Below are positions 1-10,992 of a stretch of 64,000 nucleotides of DNA, in pieces. The notes below the pieces were generated by a model. It searched no databases. It worked only from the letters and a program-made list of their open reading frames with translations, and had not been told where the DNA came from. The first letter of the stretch is position 1, and every line of letters begins with the position of its first letter. Source of the DNA: Vicia villosa (Eukaryota > Streptophyta > Magnoliopsida > Fabales > Fabaceae); the NCBI RefSeq assembly GCF_029867415.1, contig NC_081186.1, positions 25,299,915 to 25,363,914 of the forward strand, written 5' to 3'. Position numbers and translations under genes: made by a program.

Positions 1-1034
1 GTGGGCAAAGTAAAGTCAAAACTCCTGATTTTTTGTCAAGATCCTAATACTGAAGTATCATTCACCATTTGATCAAGTATTGATCATGGTTCATCAAGGA
101 AAGATCAAAAATCAACAATTCAAAAAGTTTCTAAATTAGGGTTTTCATAGGAGAAAGTCAACTGAACTTTGACCAGCCATAACTTTCACATGGAACATCA
201 GAAATTTCCCATCCAAAGCTCATTTTGAAGGAAATTTAATTCTCTACAACTTTGTCTCTCACATGCCAAGTCTAAAAATGCTTCATTTGAGAGATATAAG
301 CCAATACATTACAGGTCCTTCTAAAAGATCGCAAAAAGCTGTTTTTTGTCAGGAGCAATATCATCAAGATAAAATCTCCAAATGAAAAATATGTTCCAAA
401 GTGGCTTAAAGAGAACATCTTGGGCTTTCCAAAAAGTCCTAGAACATCTCCATATGATAAAAATTGAATGAATTATGACTTGCACAGGTTGGGCGATTTT
501 GAGAAAATGCATGAAAGGCAAAGTGGTGAATTTTGAGTTTTTGGGCTAATGGGCCAAGGATATGTATTTTAAACATACTCATGACCTAAAATATGACCTC
601 TAATCCTATCCTCACATTTTCATTATTTTTATTTATATTTAGTTGAATTTTATTCAATTAAAAAGGTAAATAAATAAAATAAAGTGTGAACTAAATGGTT
701 CAATGCATATGGATTTGGTCTTGGATCATATAAAGGCCCAAGAAACACCTTTAAGGCCAAGGAATTTCGTTCATGCATGTTTTTGGTTTTTATTTTATTT
801 ATTTTTTGATTTTATTTAGATTAAATCAAGAGAAAATAAAATAAAGATCAAATTGGTATATAATTCAATCTATTTCCATTTAAATATCATTCTTGGGGCT
901 CAAATAAATTATATTGGAAATAAATTGAATGAAAATAGCAAGTTCTTATACAAAATCAAATCAAATTTTTTCAATATTTTTTTAATCCTCCATGGCATGA
1001 TTTCTTTCCCATATTGTGAACCCTAATCTCTCTT

Positions 1035-1046
1035 AATATATATATT
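1035..1046 (+). promoter_or_regulatory. TATA-like box of the partial Ogre/Tat-type LTR
   Basis: An AATATATATATT run is followed by a purine-rich leader (ggaggacgaaaaagg). The same layout, TATATA then GGAGG and GACGAAAAA, is found in sense orientation in the LTR at 54001-57932. This suggests the LTR core promoter. The start site is not determined. Confidence 0.5.
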
Positions 1047-1884
1047 CTACAATTGCAGCCTCATGGAGGACGAAAAAGGAAGGAGGAGGGGTGCAAAAGA
1101 CTAGGGTTTCAAAGAGCCAAAAACTCAAAAACAAGTGCAACTTTCGTGTGCATCATCCAAGGGGTCTTGAAGTCTGCAAACCGTCCAATTCTCTTCCTGA
1201 GGCGAGATAGAGTGAGTTTGGATCACTGACCATGCGTAAATACACTTAAGAACTCTTATACCACATTTACGTTTTGTACACACATTCTTGAATCTTGATT
1301 CTTATGTTCTAACGCGATTTCTTGTAATATAATGCTTTGTATGAGTTTTGGATGCTATTTGAGACAGTTTGGAACCATTGGGACGAAACCATAACGCCCC
1401 TACCACAAACCACCATGGCTAGGGCTTGAAGAAAAAGCTTTTCGGTTTCATGGATAGGAGGCTTTGTAGATCGAGTGAATACCATCATCATTCTCAGGAG
1501 GTGGTTTTAAGTGTATCTGGGTCATATGCTTTCTTGTTACGTGTATTATTTTGCAGGTTTTGATTGCTCAGGTTTTTCGAAGGATAAATCACAGCAAAAT
1601 CCATAGCAGAGTTCGCGGATAAATCCGCAGGTAAACTAAGTGAAGAAGATGACCAGTACCCACGTGCGTGGCGTCCCTCCATTCGTTGGCCATAAGCATT
1701 CCCTCTCTCCCATCACACGCGGCGTGAATCGATAGGGGAGTCAACCAGTCCACTTTCTCTCTCTCAATTTCATTGGCTTTCGTATGGCAAACGGGTCCCA
1801 ACGTTGACTCGGTTTGGCAAGTGGCATCTGAAACGTTTTATTCTATTTATTGTTTTCTTGATGATTTGTTTATAGCTAAAAACA

Positions 1885-1952
1885 AATGGCACAGATGGAG
1901 AACTGAGTATGCTTGTGACTATGAGGGGACGAGTTCGATCCCCAGGATCGAC
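1885..1952 (+). promoter_or_regulatory. tRNA-like box A / box B module in LTR
   Basis: Seen: TGGCACAGATGG at 1887-1898 fits the Pol III box A consensus TRGYNNARNNGG exactly. GTTCGATCC at 1933-1941 fits box B GWTCRANNC exactly, in the right order and at tRNA-like spacing. Homologous modules sit at the equivalent place and in the same sense orientation in the other Ogre/Tat-type LTRs of the window (19569-19623, 44198-44252, 46622-46676, 55844-55898). Whether it is transcribed by Pol III is unknown. Confidence 0.6.
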
Positions 1953-3799
1953 ATTGTTTTTTTCAAATTATTCAAACGCAGATCAGGTGCTTCGCTATTC
2001 CATACGCCCACATGCATCCCCCCAATCTCACCATCAGATCCAGCGCTAAGAAGATCGGACGTTTCAGGAAATGCTGCTCACGGTGGACATTCGTAAGCCT
2101 GTCATACCAGATTTCCAACACCCAGGTTCTCATTTATTATCATTATTTTTATACAATCTTTTCTTTTCTCTTTCAATTTAACTCATTTAGTTTTTTTTTC
2201 AACATAGCTCTTTTAGTTTTTATAAAAACTCTTTAAAAATCTTTCATAACTTTTTTACTATTTAGATTAATAATATAATTCTAATTTAATTTATTTTCAG
2301 TTTTAGGTTTGTTTAATAGTAATTAATTTTAACTTAGGTTTAATAATTTAAATTAGTTTTAATCTTTTAGGTTTGTTAAATAATATAATTTATAATTTTA
2401 GTTAATTAGACAATTAGTGTAAATAGGTTTAGGTTAGCCTTTAATCAATAAACCATGTGACTACCAGTAATGTAAGGGTTTTCTATCAAACCATGATCAA
2501 ACTGTAGGTTTAGGTTTTATCCTTAAATTTTTAGCCATAAAACTTTTAATCCTGATTTTTCCAACTTTGATTTTCTCACGATTCTCTTCTCATTTCAAAA
2601 TCCATTGAATGGCGCATGTACAATTATTTGCTATTTCCGTCATTATTTAAATTCTGCCTTTTAGTTAATTATGCTGTTATTTAATTATTTATTTGAATTA
2701 TTTAATTTCCGTACTTTAAATTCTAGAAGGTGTATAGGTTGCAATTTTTGTGATGTAATAGTAATTAGGATTTTATTTATCTTCCTGCCTTTACTTTCCG
2801 CATCCCCCAATTTTTGGTTATGTACCCCCTTAATCCCGAAGCCTTGTAATAGTTGTAGGTTTATTTTCTGTCTTTTAATTTTTGCACAGTATAATTGTTA
2901 TTTAACTGCGTGGTTAGTAAGATAGGGAGTGGCAAGATAATTAAATTGAACGTAAGTCACTAATTCAAGATAAATTTCTGAATACAATCACATGATTGCT
3001 ACACACACCCACCTCTAAGGTAACACCTCTTATGCTGCCTTCTCGATCAAATAGTCAAGTCCCTTCGAGCGTAGGGATACCTTAGCACATGTTGCCTACG
3101 AATTCAAATCATCATAGTCCCTCCGATTTAAAGATCATGGACCCTTCGATGTTGCCTACGATTAAACATGATCTCGTCCCTCGATATTGCCTCGATAAAT
3201 GATGATAGTCCCTCCAAATGCTAAGGTATCCTTACTGTTGCCTAAATGACTATTATATCCTTCCCTTAGACTACATGCCCTCTTCATGGTAGGGACAATC
3301 TTATGGCGAACGATTACTCTCGATGACCCTTCGATGACCCGCACATCCAATTGAAAGACTTCCTACCCTCTTATGGTATGGATAGACCCTTTCAAACGAA
3401 AGACTTAAAGAACAAGAAAGACAAACTTAGGGTAGGTAGCTAGTAATTGCTTGCTCACAATCAATTCAAAATCAAATTACTTTTCACACATCTCTTTCCA
3501 AAACAATTCAAAACAAGGCTACGCTTATTTACAAGCTAAAGTCCTTAACGAAATCTTTTTACTATTCACACACGACACTTCAAACTTTTCAAACAAACAA
3601 GTGAGCTAAGCAATTAAGAGCCCATGGATAACCATGGATGCAAAGGGTGCCTTACACCTTCCCTTTGTATAAACTACCCCCCGAACTCAAAATCTTTCAA
3701 AGGTCTTTCCTGTTCTTTTTGCCTTTCCAATTGGATAAAATAAAAGTCGGTGGCGACTCTTGCTATCCGCAACATTTCTTTAAAAGTCAGTTCACCGCA

Positions 3800-4470
3800 C
3801 TCCTTTCATCAAGCTCGGCGTACTTCCAGTCTCTTCGGAAGTAAATACATATCTTGAATGGCGGTAGTGACGCGATTCCGACGGGGTATATGGGATTCTG
3901 GCGATGGGATTCACAGATTTGCGGTCTGTTAACAGTTCCAGGGGGTAAGGTTTCACCATCCTGCTCCTCTTCTTCTTCTTCCTTTCTTCATCATTCTTTG
4001 ATAAAAACTGCTCTCATTCTTTCATTCTTATGTTCTGTCGCTTTCTTTTTTCTTTCAGTTTTGGAGCATAAACAACTTTAAGCATTCATCATTTTCATCA
4101 AGGTATGGGTAAATGTAGAACACCTTCAACCTTTTTTTGTTTTTTAAGCATTCTTCATTCTTAGTTTACTAATTCATGAAGAAAAGTTACAATCTTTAAC
4201 ACTAATGGTTGAAGTGTTGTTTCTCAACTAATTCATGTAGCCAAGGTTGGAAAAAAGAAAATGCTCCATATGAAGCTGAGATTGAGCAGTCCATGTAAGT
4301 GACCTTGTCCTTACTCGTGCATAATAAATCATTTGATTTCTGTTTTTGGATTGATAATATAGAAATTTTTTGGTTACAACATTATAATCTGGAAAGAGTT
4401 TATAATCTTTCTATCATGATTGTGCGGGACCTTTTATGCTGACTATGTTGTGGAGACCTTGAGGCGGTAG
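3800..4470 (+). other. Low-copy-looking flank with exon-like pieces
   Basis: This stretch lies between the LTR end and the S1 insertion and continues at 14087. A possible exon ends at 3948 (donor GTAAGG). Another possible exon runs from about 4243 to 4294 (acceptor TAG, donor GTAAGT) and would encode a short charged peptide ending EIEQSM. A further open stretch, reading FYADYVVETLRR, is at about 4431-4469 directly before the S1 insertion. I do not recognise the protein. It may be a decayed gene, or gene fragments carried by a transposon, as for 14087-18686. Confidence 0.35.
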
Positions 4471-5676
4471 TGTTAGAACAAGATTTGTTCTGATCAATTA
4501 TCTTAGTTTTGATGATAACAATAATATGAATTTTGCTTAAGATAATATGGTACTCTAATCCAATGCAATTTCCTTTTCAGGAAATATATAAAGAGTATGC
4601 ATAATTCAGCGCTCAGAAGCTTTGTCTCAAGGGTTCAGCATGCAACATCAGAACATGGTCTGGCAAGACATCAGAAGATGGTCGAAGCAGAATCAGAACA
4701 TGGGTCTATGGAAGCATCAGAAGAACATGAGATCAGAAGCACTGAAGTTCTGATGGTATCACGCTCAGAAGCACTTCAAGGTCAGAAGATCAGAAGATGC
4801 TTTGCACCAAGCTGTTTGACTCTGATGATATTCAAACGTTGTATTCACAAACATCAGATCAGAAGGAAGTACAAGTGGCAAGCTACGCTGACTGACAAAA
4901 GGAACGTTAAAAGCTACTAAAGGCAACGTCAGTAGACACAGCGTGAACAAGGCTCGAGGTAGTTGACAAAAGCGTATAACATTAAATGCGATGTTGTACG
5001 GAACACGCAAAGCATTAAATGCACTCAACAGTCATCTTCTCCAACGCCTATAAATATGAAGTTCTGATGAGAAGCAAGGTTAACGATTCTGAACAAAACA
5101 ACTCACATTAACTTGCTGAAACTCTGTTCTATTCAAAGCTCAGAATCTTCATCTTCATCAAAGCTCACTACATTGCTGTTGTAATATATTAGTGAGATTA
5201 AGCTTAAACGTTAAGAGAAATATCACAGTTTGTGATTATAGCTTTTAAGAAGCAATTGTAATACTCTTAGAATTGATTACATTAAGTTGTAAGGAACTAG
5301 AGTGATCGTGTGGATCAGAATACTCTAGGAAGTCTTAGAGGGTATCTAAGCAGGTTGTAACTAGAGTGATCGTGTGGATCAGAATACTCTAGAAAGTCTT
5401 AGAGGGTATCTAAGCAGTTGTTCCTGGAGTGATCAGTGTGTGATCAGAAGACTCTGGAAGACTTAGTTGCTGACTAAGTGGAGAACCATTGTAATCCGTG
5501 CGATTAGTGGATTAAATCCTCAGTTGAGGTAAATCATCTCTGCGGGGGTGGACTGGAGTAGTTTAGTTAACAACGAACCAGGATAAAAATAACTGTGCAA
5601 TTTATTTTTATCTGTCAAGTTTTTTAAAGCTACACTTATTCAAACCCCCCCTTTCTAAGTGTTTTTCTATCCTTCA
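4471..5676 (+). repeat. S1 5' LTR
   Basis: Begins TGTTAGAACA and ends CTTCA directly before the primer-binding site. It is nearly identical to 12872-14081. It contains the promoter at 4980-5056 and, in its 3' third (about 5290-5465), a short tandem duplication of a segment starting CTAGAGTGATCGTGTGGATC. Open frames inside it are repeated in every LTR copy and look non-coding. Confidence 0.97.
4980..5056 (+). promoter_or_regulatory. S1 LTR core promoter
   Basis: Two copies of CATTAAATGC (4980-4989 and 5013-5022) lie just upstream of a strong TATA box, CTATAAATA at 5048-5056. The arrangement is repeated in the LTRs of S2 and S3. Transcription would start about 30 bp downstream of the TATA box. 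The start site itself is inferred. Confidence 0.75.
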
Positions 5677-5678
5677 AT

Positions 5679-5690
5679 TGGTATCAGAGC
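5679..5690 (+). other. S1 primer-binding site (tRNA-iMet)
   Basis: TGGTATCAGAGC lies two bases after the LTR end. This is the standard plant Ty1/copia PBS, complementary to the 3' end of initiator tRNA-Met, used to prime minus-strand DNA. Confidence 0.95.
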
Positions 5691-5762
5691 GCCGGTTCTA
5701 AGGTGCAAGCACTTAACCGTGTTTAGAAAAGATTCAGGAAGAGAAAAACGCTTCAGTAAAAG

Positions 5763-7676
5763 ATGGCTGATGAAACTGCAAAGTCTACATCTACATCTGG
5801 CTCTGCTGAGCAACACAACGGTAACAATAGTTATACTAGACCGCCGGTATTTGATGGTGAAAACTCTGAATACTGGAAAGATAAACTGGAAAGTTACTTT
5901 CTCGGTCTAGATGGTGATCTATGGGATCTTCTGATGGATGGTTACAAACATCCAGTAAATGCCAGTGGCGTAAAGCTGACAAGGCAAGAAATGAGTGATG
6001 ATCAGAAGAAGCTTTTCAGGAATCATCATAAATGCAGAACTGTTTTGCTGAATGTTATCTCTCATGCTGAGTATGAGAAAATATCTAACAGGGAAACGGC
6101 CTATGACATATATGAGTCCTTGAAAATGACTCATGAAGGAAATGCTCAAGTCAAGGAGACTAAAGCTCTCGCTTTAATCCAGAAGTATGAAGCCTTCAAG
6201 ATGGAGGATGATGAAGACATTGAAAAGATGTTTTCAAGATTTCAAACTCTTACTGCTGGATTGAGAGTTCTTGACAAGGGATACACAAAGGCTGATCACG
6301 TAAAGAAGATCATCAGAAGCTTACCCAGAAGATGGGGTCCTATGGTGACTGCATTCAAGATTGCAAAGAATCTGAATGAAGTTTCTCTGGAAGAGCTTAT
6401 CAGTGCCTTGAGAAGCCATGAAATAGAGCTGGACGCAAATGAGCCTCAAAAGAAAGGTAAGTCTATTGCATTAAAATCCAATATCATGAAATGCACTAAC
6501 GCTTTTCAGGCTAGAGAAGAAGATCCTGAAGAATCAGAATCTGAAAAAGAAGATGAACTGTCCTTGATCTCCAGAAGGCTAAATCAACTCTGGAAGAACA
6601 AGCAAAGGAAGTTCAGAGGCGTCAGAAGTTCAAAGAAATTTGAACGTGGAGAATCTTCTGATGACAGAAGATTTGACAAGAAGAAGGTCATGTGCTATGA
6701 ATGCAATGAGCCTGGACACTTCAAGAATGAATGTCCAAAACTTCAGAAGGAAAATCCCAAGAAGAAGTTTCATAAGAAGAAAGGTCTTATGGCAACCTGG
6801 GATGAGTCAGAAGATGATTCAGACTCTGAAGATGAGCAGGCTAACTGTGCGCTGATGGCGACAGAAGATGACGGATCAGAATCTACATCAGAATCAGATT
6901 CTGAAGAGGTATTTTCTGAACTTACTAGAGATGAGTTAGTTTCCGGTCTAACTGAACTTCTGGAATTCAAGTCTCAGATTAGTCTCAAATACAAAGAGCT
7001 GAAAAAGCTATTTGAATTTGAAACAAAGAAGCTTGAGTTGGAGAATTCTGAATTAAAAGAAAAACTTTTAAAATTATCCAATAATGTTGGATCTCCTTCT
7101 GATTCAGAAAAATCCACTCCTAGTCTAAACCATATTCTGAAAGAATATGATTTAAGTTTCAGGAAGTTCTTATCTAGAAGTATTGGCAGAAGTCAGCTAG
7201 CTTCTATGATATATGCTGTGTCTGGAAACAAAAGAGTCGGTATTGGTTTTGAGGGTGAAACCCCATACAAACTTGAACCTGTTGATGAAATGAAATTCAC
7301 ATACAAGCCATTGTATGATCAGTTCAAGTATGGCCACTCCCATGATATTAGGCACACTTCACATGCTAAAAGTTTTCACATAACACACACCAAAAAGCAT
7401 GTGACACAACCTAGGAAATATCATGAAACTCACATTAAAAATTATCATGCTGTTCCTCCTATTGCTTACAATGTTAAACCCAAGTTCAATCAGAACTTGA
7501 GAAAATCTAACAAGAAAGGACCCAAGAAAATGTGGGTACCTAAGGATAAGATTATTCCTATTGCAGATATCCTTGGCTGCAAAAAGGACAAAGCACAACA
7601 TGTCGTGGTACCTGGACTCTGGATGCTCACGACACATGACAGGAAGAAGGTCTATGTTCCAAGACCTGGTGCTTAA
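5763..7676 (+). CDS. gag: S1 Gag polyprotein
   Basis: Structural protein of the virus-like particle, 637 aa. The N-terminal part (about residues 25-225) is a copia-type Gag with the conserved DGENxEYWKDKLESYF start and the SLPRRWGPMVTAF region. An acidic Ser/Glu-rich linker follows, then one CCHC zinc knuckle at residues 311-324 (C311, C314, H319, C324; CX2CX4HX4C), for RNA binding. After the knuckle comes a second acidic stretch, then a Lys/Glu-rich, probably coiled-coil segment (about 395-450), and a basic tail. The ATG at 5763 is chosen because it is about 70 nt after the PBS and is shared with S2 and S3. The ORF ends after VPRPGA and overlaps pol by 176 nt in another frame. Confidence 0.95.
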   Translation: MADETAKSTSTSGSAEQHNGNNSYTRPPVFDGENSEYWKDKLESYFLGLDGDLWDLLMDGYKHPVNASGVKLTRQEMSDDQKKLFRNHHKCRTVLLNVISHAEYEKISNRETAYDIYESLKMTHEGNAQVKETKALALIQKYEAFKMEDDEDIEKMFSRFQTLTAGLRVLDKGYTKADHVKKIIRSLPRRWGPMVTAFKIAKNLNEVSLEELISALRSHEIELDANEPQKKGKSIALKSNIMKCTNAFQAREEDPEESESEKEDELSLISRRLNQLWKNKQRKFRGVRSSKKFERGESSDDRRFDKKKVMCYECNEPGHFKNECPKLQKENPKKKFHKKKGLMATWDESEDDSDSEDEQANCALMATEDDGSESTSESDSEEVFSELTRDELVSGLTELLEFKSQISLKYKELKKLFEFETKKLELENSELKEKLLKLSNNVGSPSDSEKSTPSLNHILKEYDLSFRKFLSRSIGRSQLASMIYAVSGNKRVGIGFEGETPYKLEPVDEMKFTYKPLYDQFKYGHSHDIRHTSHAKSFHITHTKKHVTQPRKYHETHIKNYHAVPPIAYNVKPKFNQNLRKSNKKGPKKMWVPKDKIIPIADILGCKKDKAQHVVVPGLWMLTTHDRKKVYVPRPGA

Positions 7677-10600
7677 GTCTGGAGGAGAAGTCAAGTTTGG
7701 AGGAGATCAGAAGGGCAAGATAATTGGCTCTGGAACTATAAAGTCTGGTAACTCTCCTTCCATTTCTAATGTACTTCTTGTAGAAGGATTAACACATAAC
7801 CTCTTATCTATCAGTCAATTGAGTGACAATGGTTATGATATAATCTTTAATCAAAAGTCTTGCAAGGCTGTAAATCAGAAGGATGGCTCAATCCTATTTA
7901 CAGGCAAGAGGAAGAACAACATTTATAAGACAGATCTGCAAGATCTTATGAGTCAGAAGGTGACTTGTCTTATGTCTGTTTCTGAAGAGCAGTGGGTCTG
8001 GCACAGAAGATTAGGTCATGCTAGTTTGAGAAAGATTTCTCAGATTAACAAACTGGATCTTGTCAGAGGACTCCCTAATCTGAAATTCAAATCAGATGCT
8101 CTTTGTGAAGCATGTCAGAAGGGCAAGTTCTCCAAACCTGCATTCAAGTCCAAGAATGTTGTTTCTACCTCAAGGCCATTAGAACTCTTGCACATTGATC
8201 TGTTTGGCCCAGTCAAAACAGCATCTGTCAGAGGGAAGAAATATGGATTAGTCATCGTAGATGATTATAGCCGCTGGACGTGGGTAAAATTCTTGAAACA
8301 CAAGGATGAGTCTCATTCAGTGTTCTTTGATTTCTGCATTCAGATTCAATCTGAAAAAGAGTGTAAAATCATAAAGGTCAGAAGTGATCATGGTGGTGAA
8401 TTTGAGAACAGATCCTTTGAAGAATTCTTCAAAGAAAATGGTATTGCCCATGATTTCTCTTGTCCTAGAACTCCACAGCAAAATGGAGTTGTAGAACGAA
8501 AGAATAGAACTCTGCAAGAAATGGCCAGAACCATGATCAATGAAACCAATATGGCTAAGCATTTCTGGGCAGAAGCAATAAACACTGCATGCTATATTCA
8601 GAATAGAATCTCTATCAGACCTATTCTAAATAAGACTCCCTATGAATTGTGGAAGAATAAAAAGCCCAACATTTCATATTTCCATCCATTTGGATGTGTA
8701 TGCTTTATTCTGAACACTAAAGATCATCTTGGTAAGTTTGATTCCAAAGCACAAAAATGTTTCCTTCTTGGATATTCTGAACGCTCAAAAGGCTACAGAG
8801 TATACAATACTGAAACATTGATTGTAGAAGAATCAATCAATATCAGGTTTGATGATAAGCTTGGTTCTGAAAAACCAAAGCAGTTTGATAATTTTGCAGA
8901 TTGTGATATTGATATATCAGAAGTTGTTGAGCCAAGAAGCAACGCATCAGAAGCAGAGCTTCTCAGAAGCAAAGAATCTGAAGATCAAGTATCAGCTTCT
9001 CTGGAGAATCTAAGCATTTCTGAAGAACCATCTGTCAGAAGATCATCCAGACTCATCTCTGGTCATTCAGAAGATGTCATTCTTGGAAAGAAGGATGATC
9101 CAATCAGAACAAGAGCATTCCTTAAGAACAATGCAGACTGTCAATTAGGTCTTGTATCTTTGATCGAGCCAACTTCTGTTGATCATGCTCTAGAAGATCC
9201 AGACTGGATAATTGCTATGCAAGAAGAACTGAATCAGTTTACAAGGAATGATGTTTGGGATCTTGTTCCTAGACCAGATGGATTCAATATAATCGGTACA
9301 AAATGGGTCTTCAGAAACAAGCTCAGTGAGAAAGGTGAAGTGGTAAGGAACAAAGCCAGACTGGTGGCTCAGGGTTATAGTCAGCAAGAAGGGATTGACT
9401 ATACAGAAACCTTTGCACCAGTGGCCAGGTTAGAATCTATTCGTCTATTAATTTCATTTGCCACTCAACATAACATCACTCTCTATCAGATGGATGTTAA
9501 GAGTGCCTTCTTAAATGGTTATATAGATGAAGAAGTTTATGTCCATCAACCTCCTGGTTTTGAAGACTCTATGTCTCCTAATCATGTTTTTAAACTAAAG
9601 AAATCGTTGTATGGATTGAAACAAGCTCCCAGAGCTTGGTATGAACGCTTAAGTTCTTTCCTTCTGGATAATGGTTTCACTAGAGGAAAAGTGGACACTA
9701 CTCTCTTTTGTAAAACCTTTAAAAGGGATATTTTAATTTGTCAAATATATGTAGATGATATTATTTTTGGAACATCTAATGCTACACTTGGAAAGGAGTT
9801 TGCTGAGTCTATGCAGGCTGAGTTTGAAATGAGCATGATGGGAGAACTCAAGTATTTCCTTGGAATACAAATAAATCAAACATCAGAAGGAACGTATGTT
9901 CACCAAACCAAGTATGTGAAGGAACTTCTGAAGAAGTTTAATCTTCTAGACTGCAAAGAAGCCAAAACTCCTATGCATCCAACATGCATCCTAGGTAAGG
10001 ATGAGGTAAGTAAGAAGGTAGATCAGAAGTTATACAGAGGTATGATTGGATCTCTTCTATATTTGACTGCTTCTAGACCTGACATTCTGTTCAGTGTTTG
10101 TTTGTGTGCTAGATTCCAATCAGATCCTAGAGAATCTCATTTAACTGCTGTTAAGAGAATTCTAAGGTATCTGAAAGGTACTACTAATGTTGGCTTAGTT
10201 TACAGAAAATCTAAAGAATACAACTTAGTAGGATTCTGCGATGCTGACTATGCTGGAGACAGAATTGAAAGAAAGAGTACTTCAGGAAGTTGTCAATTTC
10301 TTGGAAGTCATTTGATCTCCTGGTATAGCAAGAAGCAAGCAACTATTGCTCTATCAACAACAGAAGCAGAATATGTCGCTGCTGCTGGTTGCAGTACACA
10401 GATGCTCTGGATGAAGAGTCAGCTAGAAGATTATCAGATATATGAGAGTAACATTCCTATATTCTGTGATAATACTTCTGCTATATGTTTATCTAAGAAT
10501 CCTATTCTTCATTCAAAGGCTAAACATATTGAGATTAAACATCATTTCATAAGGGACTATGTTCAGAAGGGTGTTATATCTTTAAACTTTGTGGATACAG

Positions 10601-10695
10601 ACCATCAATGGGCTGATATCTTTACAAAACCCCTAGCTGAAGATAGGTTTAAGTTCATTCTGAAGAACATCAGTATGGATTTATGCCCAGAATGA
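7561..10695 (+). CDS. pol: S1 Pol polyprotein (PR-IN-RT-RNaseH)
   Basis: Enzymatic polyprotein for reverse transcription and integration, 1,044 codons from 7561. The frame is open from 7501, directly after a TGA. The codon at 7561 is TTG, so a frameshift from gag is more likely than independent initiation. Aspartic protease has DSG at 19-21. The integrase zinc region has H148, H153, C182 and C185. The integrase catalytic residues are D213, D276 and E312 (35 residues between the last two). RT has D645 in MDVKSAF and YVDD at 730-733. RNase H has D894 and D896, E935 and D970, then the ADIFTKPL signature near 1018-1025. All catalytic residues seen are intact. It lies in the +1 frame relative to gag. 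The start is uncertain. Confidence 0.95.
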   Translation: MQISLAAKRTKHNMSWYLDSGCSRHMTGRRSMFQDLVLKSGGEVKFGGDQKGKIIGSGTIKSGNSPSISNVLLVEGLTHNLLSISQLSDNGYDIIFNQKSCKAVNQKDGSILFTGKRKNNIYKTDLQDLMSQKVTCLMSVSEEQWVWHRRLGHASLRKISQINKLDLVRGLPNLKFKSDALCEACQKGKFSKPAFKSKNVVSTSRPLELLHIDLFGPVKTASVRGKKYGLVIVDDYSRWTWVKFLKHKDESHSVFFDFCIQIQSEKECKIIKVRSDHGGEFENRSFEEFFKENGIAHDFSCPRTPQQNGVVERKNRTLQEMARTMINETNMAKHFWAEAINTACYIQNRISIRPILNKTPYELWKNKKPNISYFHPFGCVCFILNTKDHLGKFDSKAQKCFLLGYSERSKGYRVYNTETLIVEESINIRFDDKLGSEKPKQFDNFADCDIDISEVVEPRSNASEAELLRSKESEDQVSASLENLSISEEPSVRRSSRLISGHSEDVILGKKDDPIRTRAFLKNNADCQLGLVSLIEPTSVDHALEDPDWIIAMQEELNQFTRNDVWDLVPRPDGFNIIGTKWVFRNKLSEKGEVVRNKARLVAQGYSQQEGIDYTETFAPVARLESIRLLISFATQHNITLYQMDVKSAFLNGYIDEEVYVHQPPGFEDSMSPNHVFKLKKSLYGLKQAPRAWYERLSSFLLDNGFTRGKVDTTLFCKTFKRDILICQIYVDDIIFGTSNATLGKEFAESMQAEFEMSMMGELKYFLGIQINQTSEGTYVHQTKYVKELLKKFNLLDCKEAKTPMHPTCILGKDEVSKKVDQKLYRGMIGSLLYLTASRPDILFSVCLCARFQSDPRESHLTAVKRILRYLKGTTNVGLVYRKSKEYNLVGFCDADYAGDRIERKSTSGSCQFLGSHLISWYSKKQATIALSTTEAEYVAAAGCSTQMLWMKSQLEDYQIYESNIPIFCDNTSAICLSKNPILHSKAKHIEIKHHFIRDYVQKGVISLNFVDTDHQWADIFTKPLAEDRFKFILKNISMDLCPE

Positions 10696-10992
10696 GAAGA
10701 TGAGAAGTTCTTACGTATGAGTATCTTCTAAAATAAATGTGGATTTCTTTTTAAATCAGAAGTTCTGATTGAAATCTTTTAGAAATTATGATTCGGTTAT
10801 TACTAACGTTTCATTGTCTAAGTTGATTCAGAACCTCTTTTAAAGCAAAACAGCTGTAACGTTTTATCTCGGGATGGTAAACCTGTCGTTACTGTTCATG
10901 GATAAGCGCGCGTGCAGTTGAAGGGACGCCGACCATAGGTAACTGTGCTAGTCACCTCATTTGTCTTTATTATCTCTCCTCATGTCACGTAA

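Larger units (their letters stand above)
1..3799 (+). mobile_element. Ogre/Tat-type LTR, 5'-truncated by window edge
   Basis: This is a long terminal repeat related to the LTRs of the element at 40915-57932, but read on the + strand in sense orientation. Seen: the last kilobase (about 2950-3799) matches the reverse complement of the start of that LTR, including the stretch around 3720-3799 that ends TTCACCGCA. The first 250 bases match the distal part of the same LTR family, starting about 270 bp inside it. No primer-binding site follows 3799, so this is a 3' LTR or a solo LTR, not a 5' LTR. The bases CTCCT at 3800-3804 would be the target-site duplication, but the left copy lies outside the window. 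Small open frames inside it (for example 1773-2096) look like chance. Confidence 0.85.

Noticed and set aside
1885..1952. A functional tRNA gene
   Set aside because: No acceptor stem pairing, a poor T-stem and no anticodon arm can be drawn. Only the internal promoter boxes are tRNA-like.
3854..4081. 75-codon frame as a gene
   Set aside because: It runs through a likely splice donor into a CT-rich intron-like stretch. The Ser run comes from CTTCTTCTTC sequence.
4597..4920. 107-codon frame starting MHNSALRSFVS, recurring at 12998, 24485, 27416, 35692 and 61092
   Set aside because: Lies inside the Sirevirus LTRs upstream of the TATA box. Its length and frame change between copies, and no protein similarity is recognised. 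It results from GAA/CAGAAG-rich sequence.
6770..6970. Minus-strand Ser-rich frames opposite gag (also 26320, 26584, 29378, 29642)
   Set aside because: Antisense of the acidic GAA/TCAGAA repeats of gag. Composition is an artefact and there is no independent signal.
7498..7600. Independent initiation of Pol at the TTG at 7561 or the ATG at 7600
   Set aside because: The frame is open upstream to 7501, and the ATG at 7600 lies only five codons before the protease DSG. Translation from a capped RNA would pass the gag start first. Frameshifting is the simpler idea, though unproved.
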